Shown here one piece after another: positions 11,291 through 24,493 of a DNA stretch of 64,000 bases. The position numbers and the translations under genes are program-made. The stretch comes from Epiperipatus broadwayi (taxonomy: Eukaryota; Onychophora; Udeonychophora; Euonychophora; Peripatidae): positions 2,675,550 to 2,739,549 of the forward strand of contig JAQFVV010000150.1 in the NCBI GenBank assembly GCA_028023455.1, written 5' to 3'. Below the pieces are notes generated by a model that saw nothing but the letters and a program-made list of their open reading frames with translations, did no database searches and had not been told where the DNA came from. How positions within the stretch are numbered: the stretch's first letter is position 1; each line of letters opens with the position of its first letter.

Positions 11291-13737
11291 CCACATAGTA
11301 TCCAATTCAAGTCACTTCACTAAAAATAAAACTAACTTTTGGTTTTATTAAAATTTTAACAAGAAAGCATTCGAAAGTTTGTTTATAAGAGTACATGTAT
11401 TAACACACATTGTTGTTTATGTTTTTAAAAAATATCATTTTGTTTTGTTATAAAATTGATTTCTAAAATAGTTTTTTTTTTTATCTCTTGTTTTTATTTA
11501 TTTATTTTTTGTCAAATTAATTAAAGGCTGTCAAACTTTCAATTGCATTCTTGTTTGTTTACAATTGAATTCTAATTTATCTTAACTAAACTGAGACTTG
11601 TTTTTAAATATTTTGAATTAATTATAAATAAGAGTAACCCTGGGGAGAATTTTCAATTAGGATTAAGACTGAAATAAAGTTGCCCTGTTGAAAAACCACT
11701 GATTAAAAAAAATGAAAAAAAAAAGTTTTTGGAAAGATAAGAGCTCTTATAAATAGACCTGGGATTGCGGGCTGATTATTCTCAAGCTATTGTTGTTAAT
11801 GCTGCTTGTTAGTGCTTCTGCAACTTTTAATACACCAATTTTATTGCTGTCATGTTATAATTTCTTCAATGCCAAAACTATATGTAAGGAAGAAATGCTT
11901 CAATAGTATTTTTGCCATGTCATGCTAGGCCAGCTTAAAGATGGATCCCAGAGCCAAATTGTCCTGCAAAATTATGCCATAAGAGCTCAAATTGAAACTG
12001 TACCCTAAATTGCCTCCTGCCTTCTCATAAAAATAAAAACCTAAAGTCTTCATCAGGGTTCTCCATGGAATGAACTATATATGTCATGCTGGATGAGATC
12101 AGCTCATTTTAAATTTATACCTCGAGGTAACACGTTTCCTTTATTCTTGCCACGGTAAAATTTTAAGTCTCAGCTTAATCTTAAAAGAACAATTTTATTA
12201 TATCATTTGTTTATTAAATTTAAAATATTTAGAGTATGTATTGTTTGCTTATTGTTGTATTTATAGGTTTATTTCATTTATTACAGAGTGTTTTGTGAGA
12301 TTATATTTTCTATATGCTTAATATGCCTTACTTTATTTTACTAACTCTTGCTAAATGCTTTAGCAATCTTGCATAAATTTTAGTTTGATCAACTGTTCTT
12401 ATTTTATCCTTCAATAATTAATTTAAATCATTGTATTTGCACTTTTTATAAACCATAAATCTTTTGGCTGATGGTTTATCAAATATATTGTTGTTTTCTT
12501 GGTAAAGATTTTATTTTCTACAGTTCAGATTACATATTCCATAATATTTCCTTTTCTTGTGTGAGACTAATCTTGGCTGGTTTGAACATACTTGTCCATG
12601 AGCGTTTTGCAGAATTATGACATTCTTAGTTCTGACGTTTCTTCTCTGGACTAAGAAAAGCTTGTCTGCACTGTCCCATTGGTTCTCCATAAGCATTAAT
12701 CTTTAAATTTCTATAAAATGAATGGAATTGTTTTGGGTGAACTGCTAGCAGAAAGATACTCTTAATTCCCATTTAAATTCTAGGTGATATAACATTTCTT
12801 TCTGCTAAGGCATTTAATGTTTTCATATTTTCAACTCATAAACACTCTCTGATAATTTAATTTATAAAAATCTAGGTCAAACTTTAATATTTTGTTTACT
12901 AGATTTATTTTATCTTTTACAAGTTGCTTTAAATTTATTTGTCTGAGCATGTACTGAGAATTTTGTTTGTAAATTTATTTTGTAGTTTTGTAATTCTAAT
13001 TATTACTTTTTCTTCAAATGCTTGGACAGATGTAACTGGTTTTCTAATTACTTATCTGTCTCCTATTGAGATTTTTTTATATTATTATTCTCAGCTCAGT
13101 TTTGGTCAATCCTTTAATTGGTCATTCCACAGTTTTAAATGTGTGTTTCCTTCAATCATAGATTTAATATTTTATTAATTTAAAATCATTTACACTGGAG
13201 TATTTTCTAATTTTACTATTTTATTAAATTGGAGACATAAGTTTTCTCCCATTTTATAATTTATGCTCTGACATATTCATTTATTTATTTTTGTTCTTGC
13301 ATTGTAATTAACCTTGGTGATCTTAAACATGGTTTGTCCATGCATCAGTACTATGGCAATATGACATCATTGGTCAATAAGCTATTGAATGCTCATCCGT
13401 GATAGTTCATTGATTCATGCAAGAAGCTTTCCATTGCATTTTCTGGTTTAAATTCTTTAACAAGGAAACAAGAATTGTTTTGTTTGAATTCTCAGCTGAA
13501 TGAAAGTCATTCTCTTCTCTTCTAATTAACTATTTGAAAATTAGTCTGTCTGCCAGAATGTTGATTTTTTTATTCTTCCTAGTACACGCCTGATATAACC
13601 CTATTTATTGAGTGCAAATCTATAACTTAACATTTTATTTTACTCTTAATAAAATTTTCAAATTATTTAAACTTAATTTGGCTGATTTTGTCTTAGTGCT
13701 TTTATTTTTCAATTGTCTGAACAATATTTAAGATCTC
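11291..13737. other. No gene recognised over ~2.4 kb
   Basis: AT-rich throughout. A TATAAATAG motif after GAGCTC near 11750 and a somewhat less AT-rich patch near 11,900-12,150 do not lead into any recognisable coding frame. Open frames at 12511-12696 (minus) and 12939-13178 (plus) have no family I know. Confidence 0.5.
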
Positions 13738-14062
13738 TTGCTTCTTCCTGAGTCTAGTCGGCATGAACCATTATCCTCATCCACTCTCTGTGATCAAGGA
13801 TGGATTGAGTATCTGGTATATCATATATCTTTTTTTTCTAATGAAAGTTATAATAAAGTCTATATGGGATTCAAAGTCAGACTTTCACATGATCCACTAC
13901 TCTCAGTGCCATCTTATATTGCTGACCCACCTGATCACACATATGTTGAAAAGATAAATAATCACCATATACATATTTCATGCTAAACCAGCACTCATCA
14001 GTTGGTCCAGATTACAATCTCCACACATATATACAATCAGTGCTCAGCTTTATATTAAGATA
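13738..14062 (-). repeat. MITE family G, copy 1
   Basis: CACATATATGTTGAAAAG, GATAAATAATCACCATATA, TGCTAAACCAGCA and CATCAGTTGGTCCAGATTAC appear here and, as reverse complement, at 50675-50856. A related, rearranged copy is at 60480. The left end near ATCCACTCTCTGTGATC is diverged. The open frame 13738-13986 that overlaps it is not a gene. Confidence 0.7.
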
Positions 14063-16331
14063 CCCAATCTTCATTCTGTAATGGACAGGCTTTAAACTAC
14101 TCCAACCCACAACTCTTCAGCCTTCCATTTCATTTAAAATGTGATGATGGAACATTCAAAGCCCATGTTAGTGCCAAGATTGTTATCCTACCCATGTTGA
14201 TGTTTTAGTCATTCTGACCCCTCATGTACAGAAGAATAATCCATTTTACATACATATGAAAATAAATAAATAAGATATAATCTTTTTAATAAGACTTTTT
14301 AAATTTGTGATATAACTTTTGATTATGTGTTAAAGTTTTCAGATGACTTTTACACAGTAATAAAAAATTTTCCTGAAATCCATAGTATTTTAAATATTGT
14401 CACAATTGTTTCAGTGTTTTGCACACAGTTCTGTATACAGAATAATGAGCCTTATTATTAATTGGCTTGGAAATCCTTCCATACAAAGAGGGGAGAAATA
14501 TTGATTATAGCTAAAACATATTAAATAAGATACAGTTTACTACTTGTGAGTTGGGCACTCTTTCATTTACCAAATATTTCAGTTTTTATTGACATTTTTC
14601 ATGGTGATTCACAATATCTTAACTTTAATACAATCAGACATATTTTTCCATGGTGTGCCATTACTTTTTATATCTAAATAATCATATACTGAGACTTAAA
14701 AATTTTAATTAAATCTGGAATCGTTATCATACAAGGGTGCCACTAGGAAAAGAACCTAGAACCGCAAAATTAGAAAAATCTCATATTTGCAGTTGATAAT
14801 TTGTATACGGATGACATATTAACCCAAATTTCTCTCAACAATCCCATTTTAATGTGGATGAATTTGATACAATAAGAGGTTTTATGGTTTAAAGAACAAA
14901 TGCAAAAAAACAAATACACTTTCATAACCTTTAACCAATGATACGCTTTATTATAGTTTCATTTTTCTTTAATTTGTTTATTCAGGACCATTATCAAAAC
15001 AAATCTCTAATAACGCCTCTATACCTTCCTGCTTTTTCTTGACTCTTTACATAACTAAGTAACTTTTCTCTTTCCTTTTTTCTCTTTTTTTTTAAATAAA
15101 TAAAAAAAAAACAAAGGTGAAGAGCAATATATATTTCATTCTCGAAGGAACATGCACTTTTACTTAAATAAGCATCCAAACCGATCCAAAGTTTGACCAG
15201 TATTAGGACTAAGTGGCTTACTATTAGGAGCAAGTTAGAACATAAGACCCCTACCCCTCTTTCAATATTTTCTCAACCTTTAATACTTTTCATTTTGCTT
15301 CTTAAATCATTTTTAATTCTATTCTGATAACATTCTCATGGATTCATTTATTGGATTATTAGCTTTTCTTAACTTCACCCAATAGCCCGGATAATGTAGT
15401 CAAAATTTACCTAAACTATTCATAAAGAAAAATTAAAACATACAAATAATTTACACATTTGAACTAAACAAATTAATTAATGTAGATATTAATATTATTA
15501 ATATTAAAATAAAATCCCCTTCTACTGCCATAACTCATAGTTCATTAATGGTTAAATGCAGTCCTAGACAAATGTTTAAAGTTTGATAATGTCTATAGTT
15601 CAATCAATAAACATAAAGTTTTCATTACCCTGATCGATCAGTGCATGTCCATAAGTGTTTCTTCGTACCTCTTGGGAGTTGAGTCTCAGCCACTAATTTT
15701 GTTCACAGCTAGTTCTGCTTTCTCCTATGTGGTTTGATGTTCCTTGAGATGGTTTCATGGTTTGATGAAAATCTAAGAATATGTCAGTGCCCTGGCTGGG
15801 GATGGATTCTATTTCGTTTTAGCCTTCAGTCATTTTTATTTCACTTTTTTTAAAAATAGTTTTTCATTTTTTATTAAAAAGCTAATAATAATCCTCACAA
15901 TAAGTTTTTCTCTCTATTTATAGTCCTTTTCTTCATTGTCCTTTTCTTTGATCATGTTCCCAGCCAGTGATTGCATTCCTTTCATTTTTTTGTTTTTAAC
16001 ACCTTGCTAACCACAATTCACGACAATAGAATTAATTACAATTCTTTTTCTCTTTCCCCTCCCTTCAGATTAGAGAATTAAAATAATTAATTACGAAATT
16101 GTTTCCAAAAACTTTTAAATTTTTTTTCTATCATTTTCGATTTAATCTCTCAATCCAATTAAAAAAATAACTAATCTACGATTTTGCTTTTTTTTTTAAA
16201 AAAAAAATCCCAATAAAAAACTAATAAATAATACCAAAAAAAAAACTTTCTATACGCACAGCTTTTATTTCCTATTTTCTACCTAATGAATATGTGTATA
16301 TACATATCTTTACATACACACAGAGTACATA
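14063..16331. other. No gene recognised over ~2.2 kb
   Basis: AT-rich with several poly-A/poly-T tracts (15,070-15,115; 16,170-16,260). Nothing with protein or RNA-gene character is visible. Confidence 0.5.
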
Positions 16332-16332
16332 A

Positions 16333-16361
16333 CATGAGCCGATCGAAATTATCGGCTCATT
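16333..16361. other. Short perfect hairpin
   Basis: ATGAGCCGAT and its complement ATCGGCTCAT are separated by seven bases. It is unusually GC-rich for this region. It could be a small cruciform, a protein site or chance. Confidence 0.5.
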
Positions 16362-17944
16362 GGTTAAACTCTGATTTTGAGAGAAATCTAGAAAAATTAC
16401 ATTTATTCTTCATCTGAAGCTTGTCCTATTAAGACACAGTTAAACTAAAGTAGACAGATATAGAACAAAAGTCTGAACAAAAGACTTTTTGCATTATAGA
16501 ATTTCGAAAAATAAATAAATTTCAAAATATAATCAATAGATTTCTTTCTATTGTGATCTATATGGATATAAATTATTTTCCATTTTAATGTGCCAATTAG
16601 TCTTAAACCTAAAAACTTTAATAGACTTGTTTTTTTTTTTTTATTTCATTATAAAGAGAATGTTAATTTAAAGGAGTAAATGATTTTTTCTTTATTTAAT
16701 TGAATTATGGATGAAGCAGAATATAGCATTTTTTCTTAAAGAAGTATCTATCTGAGAATAAAATTTTCATTAATATAGAACAAGAGGAAACAAACTGGCC
16801 TAATACAAACAAATTGAAAACATACTGGACATGGTCCTCCTACTTATCCAAATTTTATGTTAGATGTAAGATAAAATCCAGAGGTAATGAAGGCAAAGAT
16901 GGATTCGAGATTAATAGAAGATATCAAAGACTATAGGATAACTTGATGTTGCTATATCTGTAAGATTTTTATTAGAAAATCTAAAGGGATGGAAAGACAG
17001 GATTACTGGTAAATGTGAAGACAAATACTAGGAAGATAGAATTAATAAATGATGGTAAAGACATAAAGTTAACTGACAATCTTTGACTTATTAAATTATT
17101 TATCAACAAAGAAGCCAGTAAATAAGTGATTCATTGCTGTTTATGCACAGACTTACAATGAAAAACCCAAATAAGATATTTATTACATAATGGATATCAG
17201 AATTATTCAAGCTAAAAATATTTTTTGATTTTTAAGAATGAATGTAAACTTGAGAACCAGATAAGAAAAAAAAGATTTGAATTATGGTGTCAGAAAATTG
17301 TGAGGGTTTTACAAATAGCTAGGAAACTAGAATAAATAAATACTTGATGAGATCTAAACTGATGCTTAAGCTATAGAATCCACTTGAAATGGTTTTCATA
17401 CAGGAAATAGCTATCAGAAAGAGTGCTGAGCAGTTGAATTCGTCAGATTTTTGTAAAATGTGATAAAGTATTGTATTATTAAAAAATACTTAAAAGTTGT
17501 TTCATTCGTTATTTCTATTAATAATAATATAATCAATAGAGAAATGCTCATGAAAGAAAAACACATTTGATTGGATATTCTTAACCAACATATAGAATTA
17601 CCAGAAGTTATGGTTTTATTATGCGCACTGTCATGAAAAACTTAAAAATATATTTGCACAGTTGGTGGAGTTTACAGGAAGTTCAGAAGGTAAAGAAATA
17701 TAAAGGTACAATGATAATGAAAGTAAATGGAAGAAAGAGAACTATTTGGCAGCATATTATACAAGAACCACTGAAAGAATCTTTAGATGACTTCAGTAGT
17801 AACATATTAACACATACTGAAGAGATTCATAAGCATGCTTTTAATATCTACATCCCTGTTTGACTAAATATGCAAAGGCTGATGCTTTAAAAAAAGTGTT
17901 AAAAATATTTCTTGTTAATTGAACTTTAAAATAAATGATGCCAT
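16362..17944. other. Unrecognised, possible decayed LINE
   Basis: Around 16,860 a plus-strand translation fragment resembles the LVRCK segment found after the endonuclease in the RTE copies, but it is too short and broken to call. An open frame at 17621-17863 ends with a stop and has no family I recognise. I give no function. Confidence 0.3.
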
Positions 17945-18054
17945 CAAGCATTGGTGGTCAAGAGATCAGCCATGGCTGCTTTACTAAGTGGTTGTCCCAG
18001 GTTAGCAGGGTTCGCTTCCCAGCTGATGCTATGACACATGAGAAAAAAAAAAGA
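17945..18054 (+). repeat. tRNA-derived SINE, family A, copy 2
   Basis: A-box-like TGGTCAAGAGA, B-box-like GGGTTCGCTTCC (around 18008), then CTGATGCTATGACACATGAG and a run of A. Same family as the copies at 642, 19460, 39886 and 54741. Confidence 0.85.
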
Positions 18055-18555
18055 TGCCTTAATTTCTTGTCTCTTTCAAATGATAAATTTTGTCAGTATC
18101 ACCTCCAAATGCACAGTTTCTATAGAATTGGGCTACTGAATGATGAATAAATTAAATATTGTGACTATTTATTAATATTTTAATAAAAATAATACCCCTT
18201 GATTGTTTGAAGCATATTTAAATTAATTCCTAAGCCATGTGCTGATTTGGAAAAGCTAACACAATAGGATTTGTTTTTAAAATGATTTCTTATTATGTAT
18301 TTGTAAAAAATGTATTGATGAAAGAAATAATATGACCAAAATTCATTAGCAGAAGTACTGCAATAGAGTGCACTGGCTTCTAAGGACTCCGGAAGCAGAA
18401 GTTGGCTGAACATTAGTGAATCAATCATTGTCCTCTTTATTAAAGCATGCATTTTTACAATATTTCTCAACAAATAAATCAATAGTTCAGTGATTTCCAA
18501 TAATTTGTGGACCATTTAACAATAAATAAACCTGCAATTATAAAAAAATCAGGTT
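18055..18555. other. No feature recognised
   Basis: AT-rich; a minus-strand open frame (18180-18515) shows no known family. Confidence 0.5.
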
Positions 18556-19325
18556 GAACTTTAAAGAAATAGTTATTGCCCACTTTAAGTATTGCATCTT
18601 TGCAATATTCATCAACACCTAATCCAATAATTAAAAGACTTCTACTCATTTATAAAGACTGAACATTATTTAAGGGCAAGGCATCTTTGCAATATTCATC
18701 AGAAATAGTCAGCAATTCAAGAATTCCCAGTAATTCATAAAAAGGCAGAACTTGAAAATAGCTGGCTCAGTATATGAAGCTAAGTTTAACAAAAACAGTA
18801 TGCAAATTTGCTCACTTTAAGTAGTGCATCTTTGCAATATTCATCAATATGTAATCCAGTAAGGGAAACACTCTTACTAATTCATAAACAGGCTGAACTT
18901 TATTTAAGGGAACAGGCATCTTCCAATATTCATCAGAAATAATCAGCAATTTAAGAATGCCCAGTAATTCCTAAACAAGCAGAAACTGGAAAGTAGCTGG
19001 TTCAATATAGGCAGAATGTGAAAGTAGTTGTCTCAGTATGTGAAGCTAAATTTAACAAAAACAGTATACAATTTTGCTCACTTTAAGTAGTGCATCTTGC
19101 AATATTCATCAATATGTAATCCAATAAGTGAAAGACTCCTACTAATTCATAAACAGGCTGAACATTATTTAAGGACACAGTCATCTTCCAATATTCATCA
19201 GGCTGAACATTATTTAAGGACACAGGTGTCTTCCAATATTCATCAGGCTGAACATTATTTAAGGACACAGTAATTCCTAAACAAGCAGAACTGGAAAGTA
19301 GCTGGTTCAATATGCAAAACTAAGT
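18556..19325. repeat. Tandem array of ~250-bp units with nested 45-bp repeat
   Basis: Three units, each with TTTAAGTAGTGCATCTTTGC (or a close variant), ATTCATCAATATGTAATCCA, CATAAACAGGCTGAAC and AATATTCATCAGAAATA. In the third unit a block of about 45 bases (CAGGCTGAACATTATTTAAG plus ACACAG...ATATTCAT) is itself repeated three times. A minus-strand frame across this block reads out a repeating VSLNNVQPDEYWK peptide, which is a by-product of the DNA repeat length being a multiple of three. Confidence 0.85.
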
Positions 19326-19459
19326 TTAACCCAAATCAGGATTGTGATTACTATGCATAACTAATTGTTTGAATAAGGAAGATATGTAGGGAACATCTAT
19401 GTTTCATTAGCAGAGACATTTAGAAGTTACTTAGCATGTAAGCTCAAAGACTAAATTAG

Positions 19460-19566
19460 TTTTTTTTAAGTGTCATAGCATTGGCCAGGACGCGAACTCG
19501 CAACCCAGGCAACTGCCTGCAAGTGCAAGGCAGTCGTGCTGACCTCTTGACCACCAATGCAAGACT
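19460..19566 (-). repeat. tRNA-derived SINE, family A, copy 3
   Basis: On the minus strand: TGGTCAAGAGG A-box, GAGTTCGCGTCC B-box, TGCTATGACACTT, then an A-run (TTTTTTTT on the plus strand near 19461-19468). This is one of the best-preserved copies. Confidence 0.88.
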
Positions 19567-20158
19567 GACTAAATTAGTTTTGACTGCAAAATTTTGTAAT
19601 CTTTAGTTACACTAAAATTTCTTCATTAGAATTTATTTTGGCATAAATAATTATTAATTATGAAAGTAAAAGATAGAAAGTTCATTTAAGGAAATTTAAA
19701 TGATTTTATGCAAATACAAACATTTAGACAAATGTTAAGGGATAGTCATAAAATTAGAAAAAGAGGGCAGCACGTTTAAGTGATGGAATTGAACCAATTA
19801 GATAATGTTTTACATCATGAAAACTTAAATGATCACAATTAATGAATAAATTTTTCATATACGTATATAAAAAATATCGAAGTGGCTCAAAGAATTAATG
19901 ATTTTAAATAAGTCTATAAATGTAATAAGAAAGTCAAATGAAAACTTAAAATGGAATTTAAATAATAAAGCTAAATTGAATATATTATAAAATAAGTTGC
20001 TATATGCTACATTATAAAGATGGATAAAATTAATATCGAATAAATCTTTATTTCAAAGGAAATAGAGTTTAACGTATATGCATATGAGATTTAAAGTAAA
20101 GTTGGGCTATGCTTTTAAATAATTCATGAAATAAATCCCAACCAATTGATATTATTAA
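19567..20158. other. No feature recognised
   Basis: AT-rich spacer. Confidence 0.5.
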
Positions 20159-21140
20159 TACACCTGGGTCTCTTTTTACGTGGACTTATTTAACACGATT
20201 TTGAAGTTACGCGATTCAGGTTTCACCGGAAGTTGAACTCCAATAATATGCTATTACTTTAAATAATAAATTTTGCACACTTAACGTTATATTGAAAGTA
20301 CTGTAATAGCCCATTACTATTGTAATTCGATTTTTATGTTAGTAATTTCAATATTTTCAGTGCTTTATAATAGTAAGATTTTATGCAATAATGAAATTAA
20401 AATCATGATTGCCACATTTTATGTATACACACATTAAATTTTACAAGATTATAATGTAAATTTGTTCAAACATTGTGCGTGTTAATTTTGCATTTTAAAT
20501 CACATTCTGTTTTTGCTTTTTAAAAAAGAACGTACAGTAATCAATTATTAATCATTTAGTGTCCGCAAGTTTATTTTTAAAAGGTGAGTAATAGCAGTGG
20601 GCACAATTAAAATTGAAAATTAAAGACAAAAATAAGAATTTAATTTAGTTGTTAGATTAATTACTAATTACGTTATCACCAGAAAACCATTAATTAATAC
20701 AACATGAGAGTGACATTGGCACTAGTTGTATTTCATCTTGTGAAGAATCTGATTTTTTTATCAGTTTGCAAACAAACCTGTTTACCGAAAATAGCGATAA
20801 TAATTAAAACGTGTATAAAAAAATATAAATTACTGTAAATTATGCATAAAAATATATTGTTTTGAATAAAATTAAATATTATAGTTAAAAAAAGTTTGTC
20901 TTGTATCAATTTTTTTCAAATTTGAAATTTTTTATAAGTCATATTTTATTTCCTTATTTTTTTTTTTTGCATGAATTTTAAAGTAAATTTTACGTTGGTG
21001 CTTTGCTTTTATGCGAGTTTTGAAAAATCACAGTCCATATCCCCCCTTTTTCAAGGTAAGTTACATCTATTTTTGCACAATTTCTTTTGCACGTGTTTTC
21101 TGAGGAACCTATCTATCGCATAAAATGAGACCCAGGTGTA
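20159..21140. mobile_element. Tigger/pogo-like MITE, TA target duplication
   Basis: The element (20161-21138, 978 bp) starts CACCTGGGTCTCTTTTTACG and ends with the inverse of CACCTGGGTCTCATTTTATG: 18 of 20 terminal bases match. It is bounded by TA on both sides. Subterminal sequences such as AGTTACGCGATTC and AGGAACCTATCTATCGCATA resemble the ends of Tc1/pogo (Tigger) derivatives. No transposase frame survives. The second such element is at 24496. Confidence 0.8.
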
Positions 21141-21663
21141 TTTACAAATTCCATTTTGTTAGAATTGTTTTCTTTTTGTGTTTTTGTATTAAAAATCTAA
21201 CATTGATGAAGGAATGAATCTCCAAAATTTCTTTCAAAAATTTTATGGATGTAATGAAAAATTAAATGAATATCAACAAATTAAATCTAAAATTATCTCG
21301 ATTTTGCAGACAATGTCATTATTTTGTCAAATAATATATAGAGTTTCGAAAAATATTATCAAAGTAAATGGCAAAAATAACTAAAGATTGATGATAATAA
21401 ATCTAAAATACTAATAAATGACTTGTCAAAAGAGGAGAGAATAAAAATGGCTTTAACAAGATAGAAAAAAGTTAATAACTATAAATAATGTGTCAGATTA
21501 ATAATAATGCAGATCTAAACATAATTATTTAAATTAATTCATAAAATTGCTTTTGCCTGGAGGGCTTTCAGTAGAAAAAACTATTAAAAGAATGTAGGTC
21601 CAAGTGCTTACTTAGTTTATTGCCCTGAAACTTAGACATTTATTACTAGAAGAAATACAAATT

Positions 21664-21841
21664 AAGGCAAAACTCTCCATACAGTAGTGGCACCATGTGA
21701 CAAAGGCCACAAGCCAGAAACTAGTCTGGGGATATTGGATGAGTATGCACTACATAGAGATTTTATGCACAAGCCTTCTGTCATCCATTGATTACTCTGG
21801 TTGACACAGGGTGGCACTACTGTATGGAGAATTTTGCCTTA
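21664..21841 (+). mobile_element. Repeat family D, compact MITE copy with inverted ends
   Basis: The ends match as inverted repeats of about 30 bases: AAGGCAAAACTCTCCATACA and, at the right, the inverse of AAGGCAAAATTCTCCATACA. The interior holds GCCAGAAACTAGTCTGGGGA and ATTGATTACTCTGG. The flanks read TTAAGG at the left and CCTTAT at the right, so a piggyBac-type TTAA site with one changed base is possible but not proven. Copies at 4030 and 63835 share the interior. Confidence 0.8.
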
Positions 21842-23086
21842 TTTAATAACAATTATGTGCTAGTATAAGAGATAGTGATCATGTGATAAGAAGAAATACA
21901 TTAATTATTAGTTATAAAACATTATATTTTGATTGTTATTAACTGTATTTTCTAGTTATTGTCACATATTTTTCATTCTTCTCCCAAAATTTATCTAATC
22001 TTGATTAATTGTATTATTAATATTTTTTGCATACAAATGTGTAATATCTGGAGTTTAGCTTATTTTCAGGTCCTTGTTAATGTTAGATGTTATACTAGGA
22101 ATACACTTTTTATTATTTTTCCATTGGTTTCAATAATACAATATTTTGATAACCACCCACACATCTACCAAGTTCAACTTGATTTGAACACTTAAATTTG
22201 TTAACTTCTGAAAGTGGGGAAAAATTATTTTATAAATTAGCACATAGAAATGATTTTTCATATACAAACATACAATTTTAATACTATAAACATGTTAATA
22301 TTATAGTTTTCATTTTACAGTACCACATTTCAGGTTCTATTTTATTATAGAAAATCAGTAATAATGTAAATTGTATCTTCCACAAACAATCTTTGTTTCC
22401 TTATTTAATGAGTAGTTTTATTGTCAGTTTTCATGCCTTTTCTCCTTCCTCAAATACATAACTTTATTATTCTATATTTTTCCTAATTACTAGCATATAT
22501 AATGCTGTCACTATAAAATACATGGACACATCAGATTGATAATTTATTCATAACTGTAATGACTGATCTATATGATAAAATTTAGATTGGAAATTCTATA
22601 CCAAGAGTTAGAAAATGCTGTAAAATATATTTATAAATATTTTATGTACCATCTTAAATATTACAAACTTCATAGTAAAAACTTTAATATTTGTGTTAAT
22701 ATTAAAAATATTCTAACACATGGTTAAACTTCATAGTATTAATAATTTATATGTAATTAAAAATTCATTAGAACATGATGGAGGGCATTCACTCCAAAAC
22801 ATGCAATAGGAAAGAATTAGGTAGTCAATATTCTTATATTATATTTATCTGCTTTGTTTGTTTTTTTTTTTAAACTCAGTCATCAGCTTAAATACATCAT
22901 TATTAAAAATATTTGCTGAATATTTCTATCATTTAGTTAAATTATTATGTCTTTCTAAATGCATTCATCTGTAAGTAAAAATGTACTAATTACATAGAAA
23001 AAAATTTGAATGATGTTATTTTCTTGGATATATATATGTATAGTGATAAATAATATTTTAGTAATGAATAAATATAATGACGTGAA
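21842..23086. other. No gene recognised over ~1.2 kb
   Basis: AT-rich; no coding or structural signal I can support. Confidence 0.5.
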
Positions 23087-23342
23087 AATTTTACCAAATC
23101 TATTTAAATAATAATTGAACTGCCCTCTAGTTGCCAAGTTCGATAACTTTTTACAATAAGAGAGTGGACCCAAATATAAAAGTGGACCCACCTCTTAATG
23201 TCTTTTAGATGTTTTTATGTACCCATCCAGAACAAAAACAGCTAGAGTGACAATTTAAATCCACTCTCTTATTGTAAAAAGTTATCAAACTTGGCAGCTG
23301 GAGGGCAGTTCAATTATTATTTAAATAGATTTGGTAAAATGT
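23087..23342. repeat. Fold-back repeat with ~90-bp arms
   Basis: TTTTACCAAATCTATTTAAA...CACTCTCTTATTG pairing arms surround a ~65-base loop. Arms contain ATTGAACTGCCCTC and TTTTTACAATAAGAGAGTGG. A few substitutions separate the arms. Non-coding. Confidence 0.85.
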
Positions 23343-23348
23343 GTAGTT

Positions 23349-23379
<31 letters not shown>

Positions 23380-24021
23380 TCAAATGAACAATCTATTATT
23401 TATTTCAATAAAAAACTTATTATTATTCAAGCAACCAAACTGATATTTGCAAATTGATTTTGAAAAACAAAATAACTCAAATGAGGTTCAAGAAAGAAAT
23501 AGGTTTTTATATAAAACCAGCTTTTCTTTTGTAATCAGATGTGGATATTACTTCATTCTAATCCCACAGGACCTCCACTATGCTTTGTAAATAAAAAGGA
23601 ATAACACTGCCAATAATAGTTAGCTAAATCTAACCTGGAACAGTTTGACTGATAGTTTAAATAACTTAAGAATAGAGCTTATTGAAATAACAGCTGGAAA
23701 TTGCAAGAGTAAATTATCTCCAAAAATGAGCTACTTTAATATTTGCTAGAAAAAAGTATATGGCAATTATTTTGTTTTGATGAGTTTCATATTTAAAGTC
23801 TATTTGAACTTTATTTTAATTAATTTGAATTAGTAATTAATGTTGGTTATTCGGATATTATTTTGAAAGAAACTGTTAGTTTAAAAATAAATAAATATAT
23901 TTACTCTGCTATTATATATATATTGTAACCGGATGCACGACCAACTCCACTTTTCATTGGTTTTATTTCCTGATGAGCATATTTCAGGAAGGAACTATCG
24001 ATTGGCATTCCCCAATGCAGA
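23343..24021. other. AT-rich spacer with TAT/TA microsatellites
   Basis: (TTA)n and (TA)n near 23351-23380 and 23915-23930; no gene recognised. Confidence 0.5.
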
Positions 24022-24493
24022 CATCACACAGATACACATACACCCATAGACATATATACAAATCTACATATACATATATAAATAGATCCATATATATATA
24101 TATATATATATACATGACTTACATATAAAATACATATATATAAAATATACAAAAACATATCCAATACACAATTTTTTAAAATTATTACCTTTTAAAAACT
24201 TTTTTATTTTTAATTTTTAAAAATCTTTAAAAAATTATTTTAAATATTACTCTTTTGTTACTTCTTTATTAATATTATTTTATAATTTTCCTTTCATATG
24301 CATATCCAAAATATATACACATATAATCTTTTAAACATACATATATATAAACACAGATACCCATACTCCCATAGACATATATATAAAATCCATACCTACG
24401 TCTATATATACATATGCATATCCAAGTATATACACATATAACCTTTAAACTTACACATATATATACACAGATACACATACACCCATAGACATA
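24022..24493. repeat. Tandem Penelope-linked repeat units
   Basis: CACAGATAC...CCATAGACATATA recurs at about 24027, 24351 and 24468. The long unit (24050-24300), including CCTTTTAAAAAC and CTTCTTTATTAATATTATTT, is repeated at 25371-25600. The latter copy leads directly toward the minus-strand Penelope endonuclease remnant at 26158, so these units could be its downstream (3') flank. Penelope-like elements are known for tandem partial copies; the link here is inference. Confidence 0.65.

Noticed and set aside
17621-17863. 80-codon plus-strand frame with many Lys residues
   Set aside because: It has no recognisable motif and typical noise composition; kept only as unrecognised sequence.
19083-19310. 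Frame with a repeating VSLNNVQPDEYWK peptide on the minus strand
   Set aside because: It is a translation of the 45-base tandem repeat; the DNA repeat explains it fully and the other units do not keep the frame.
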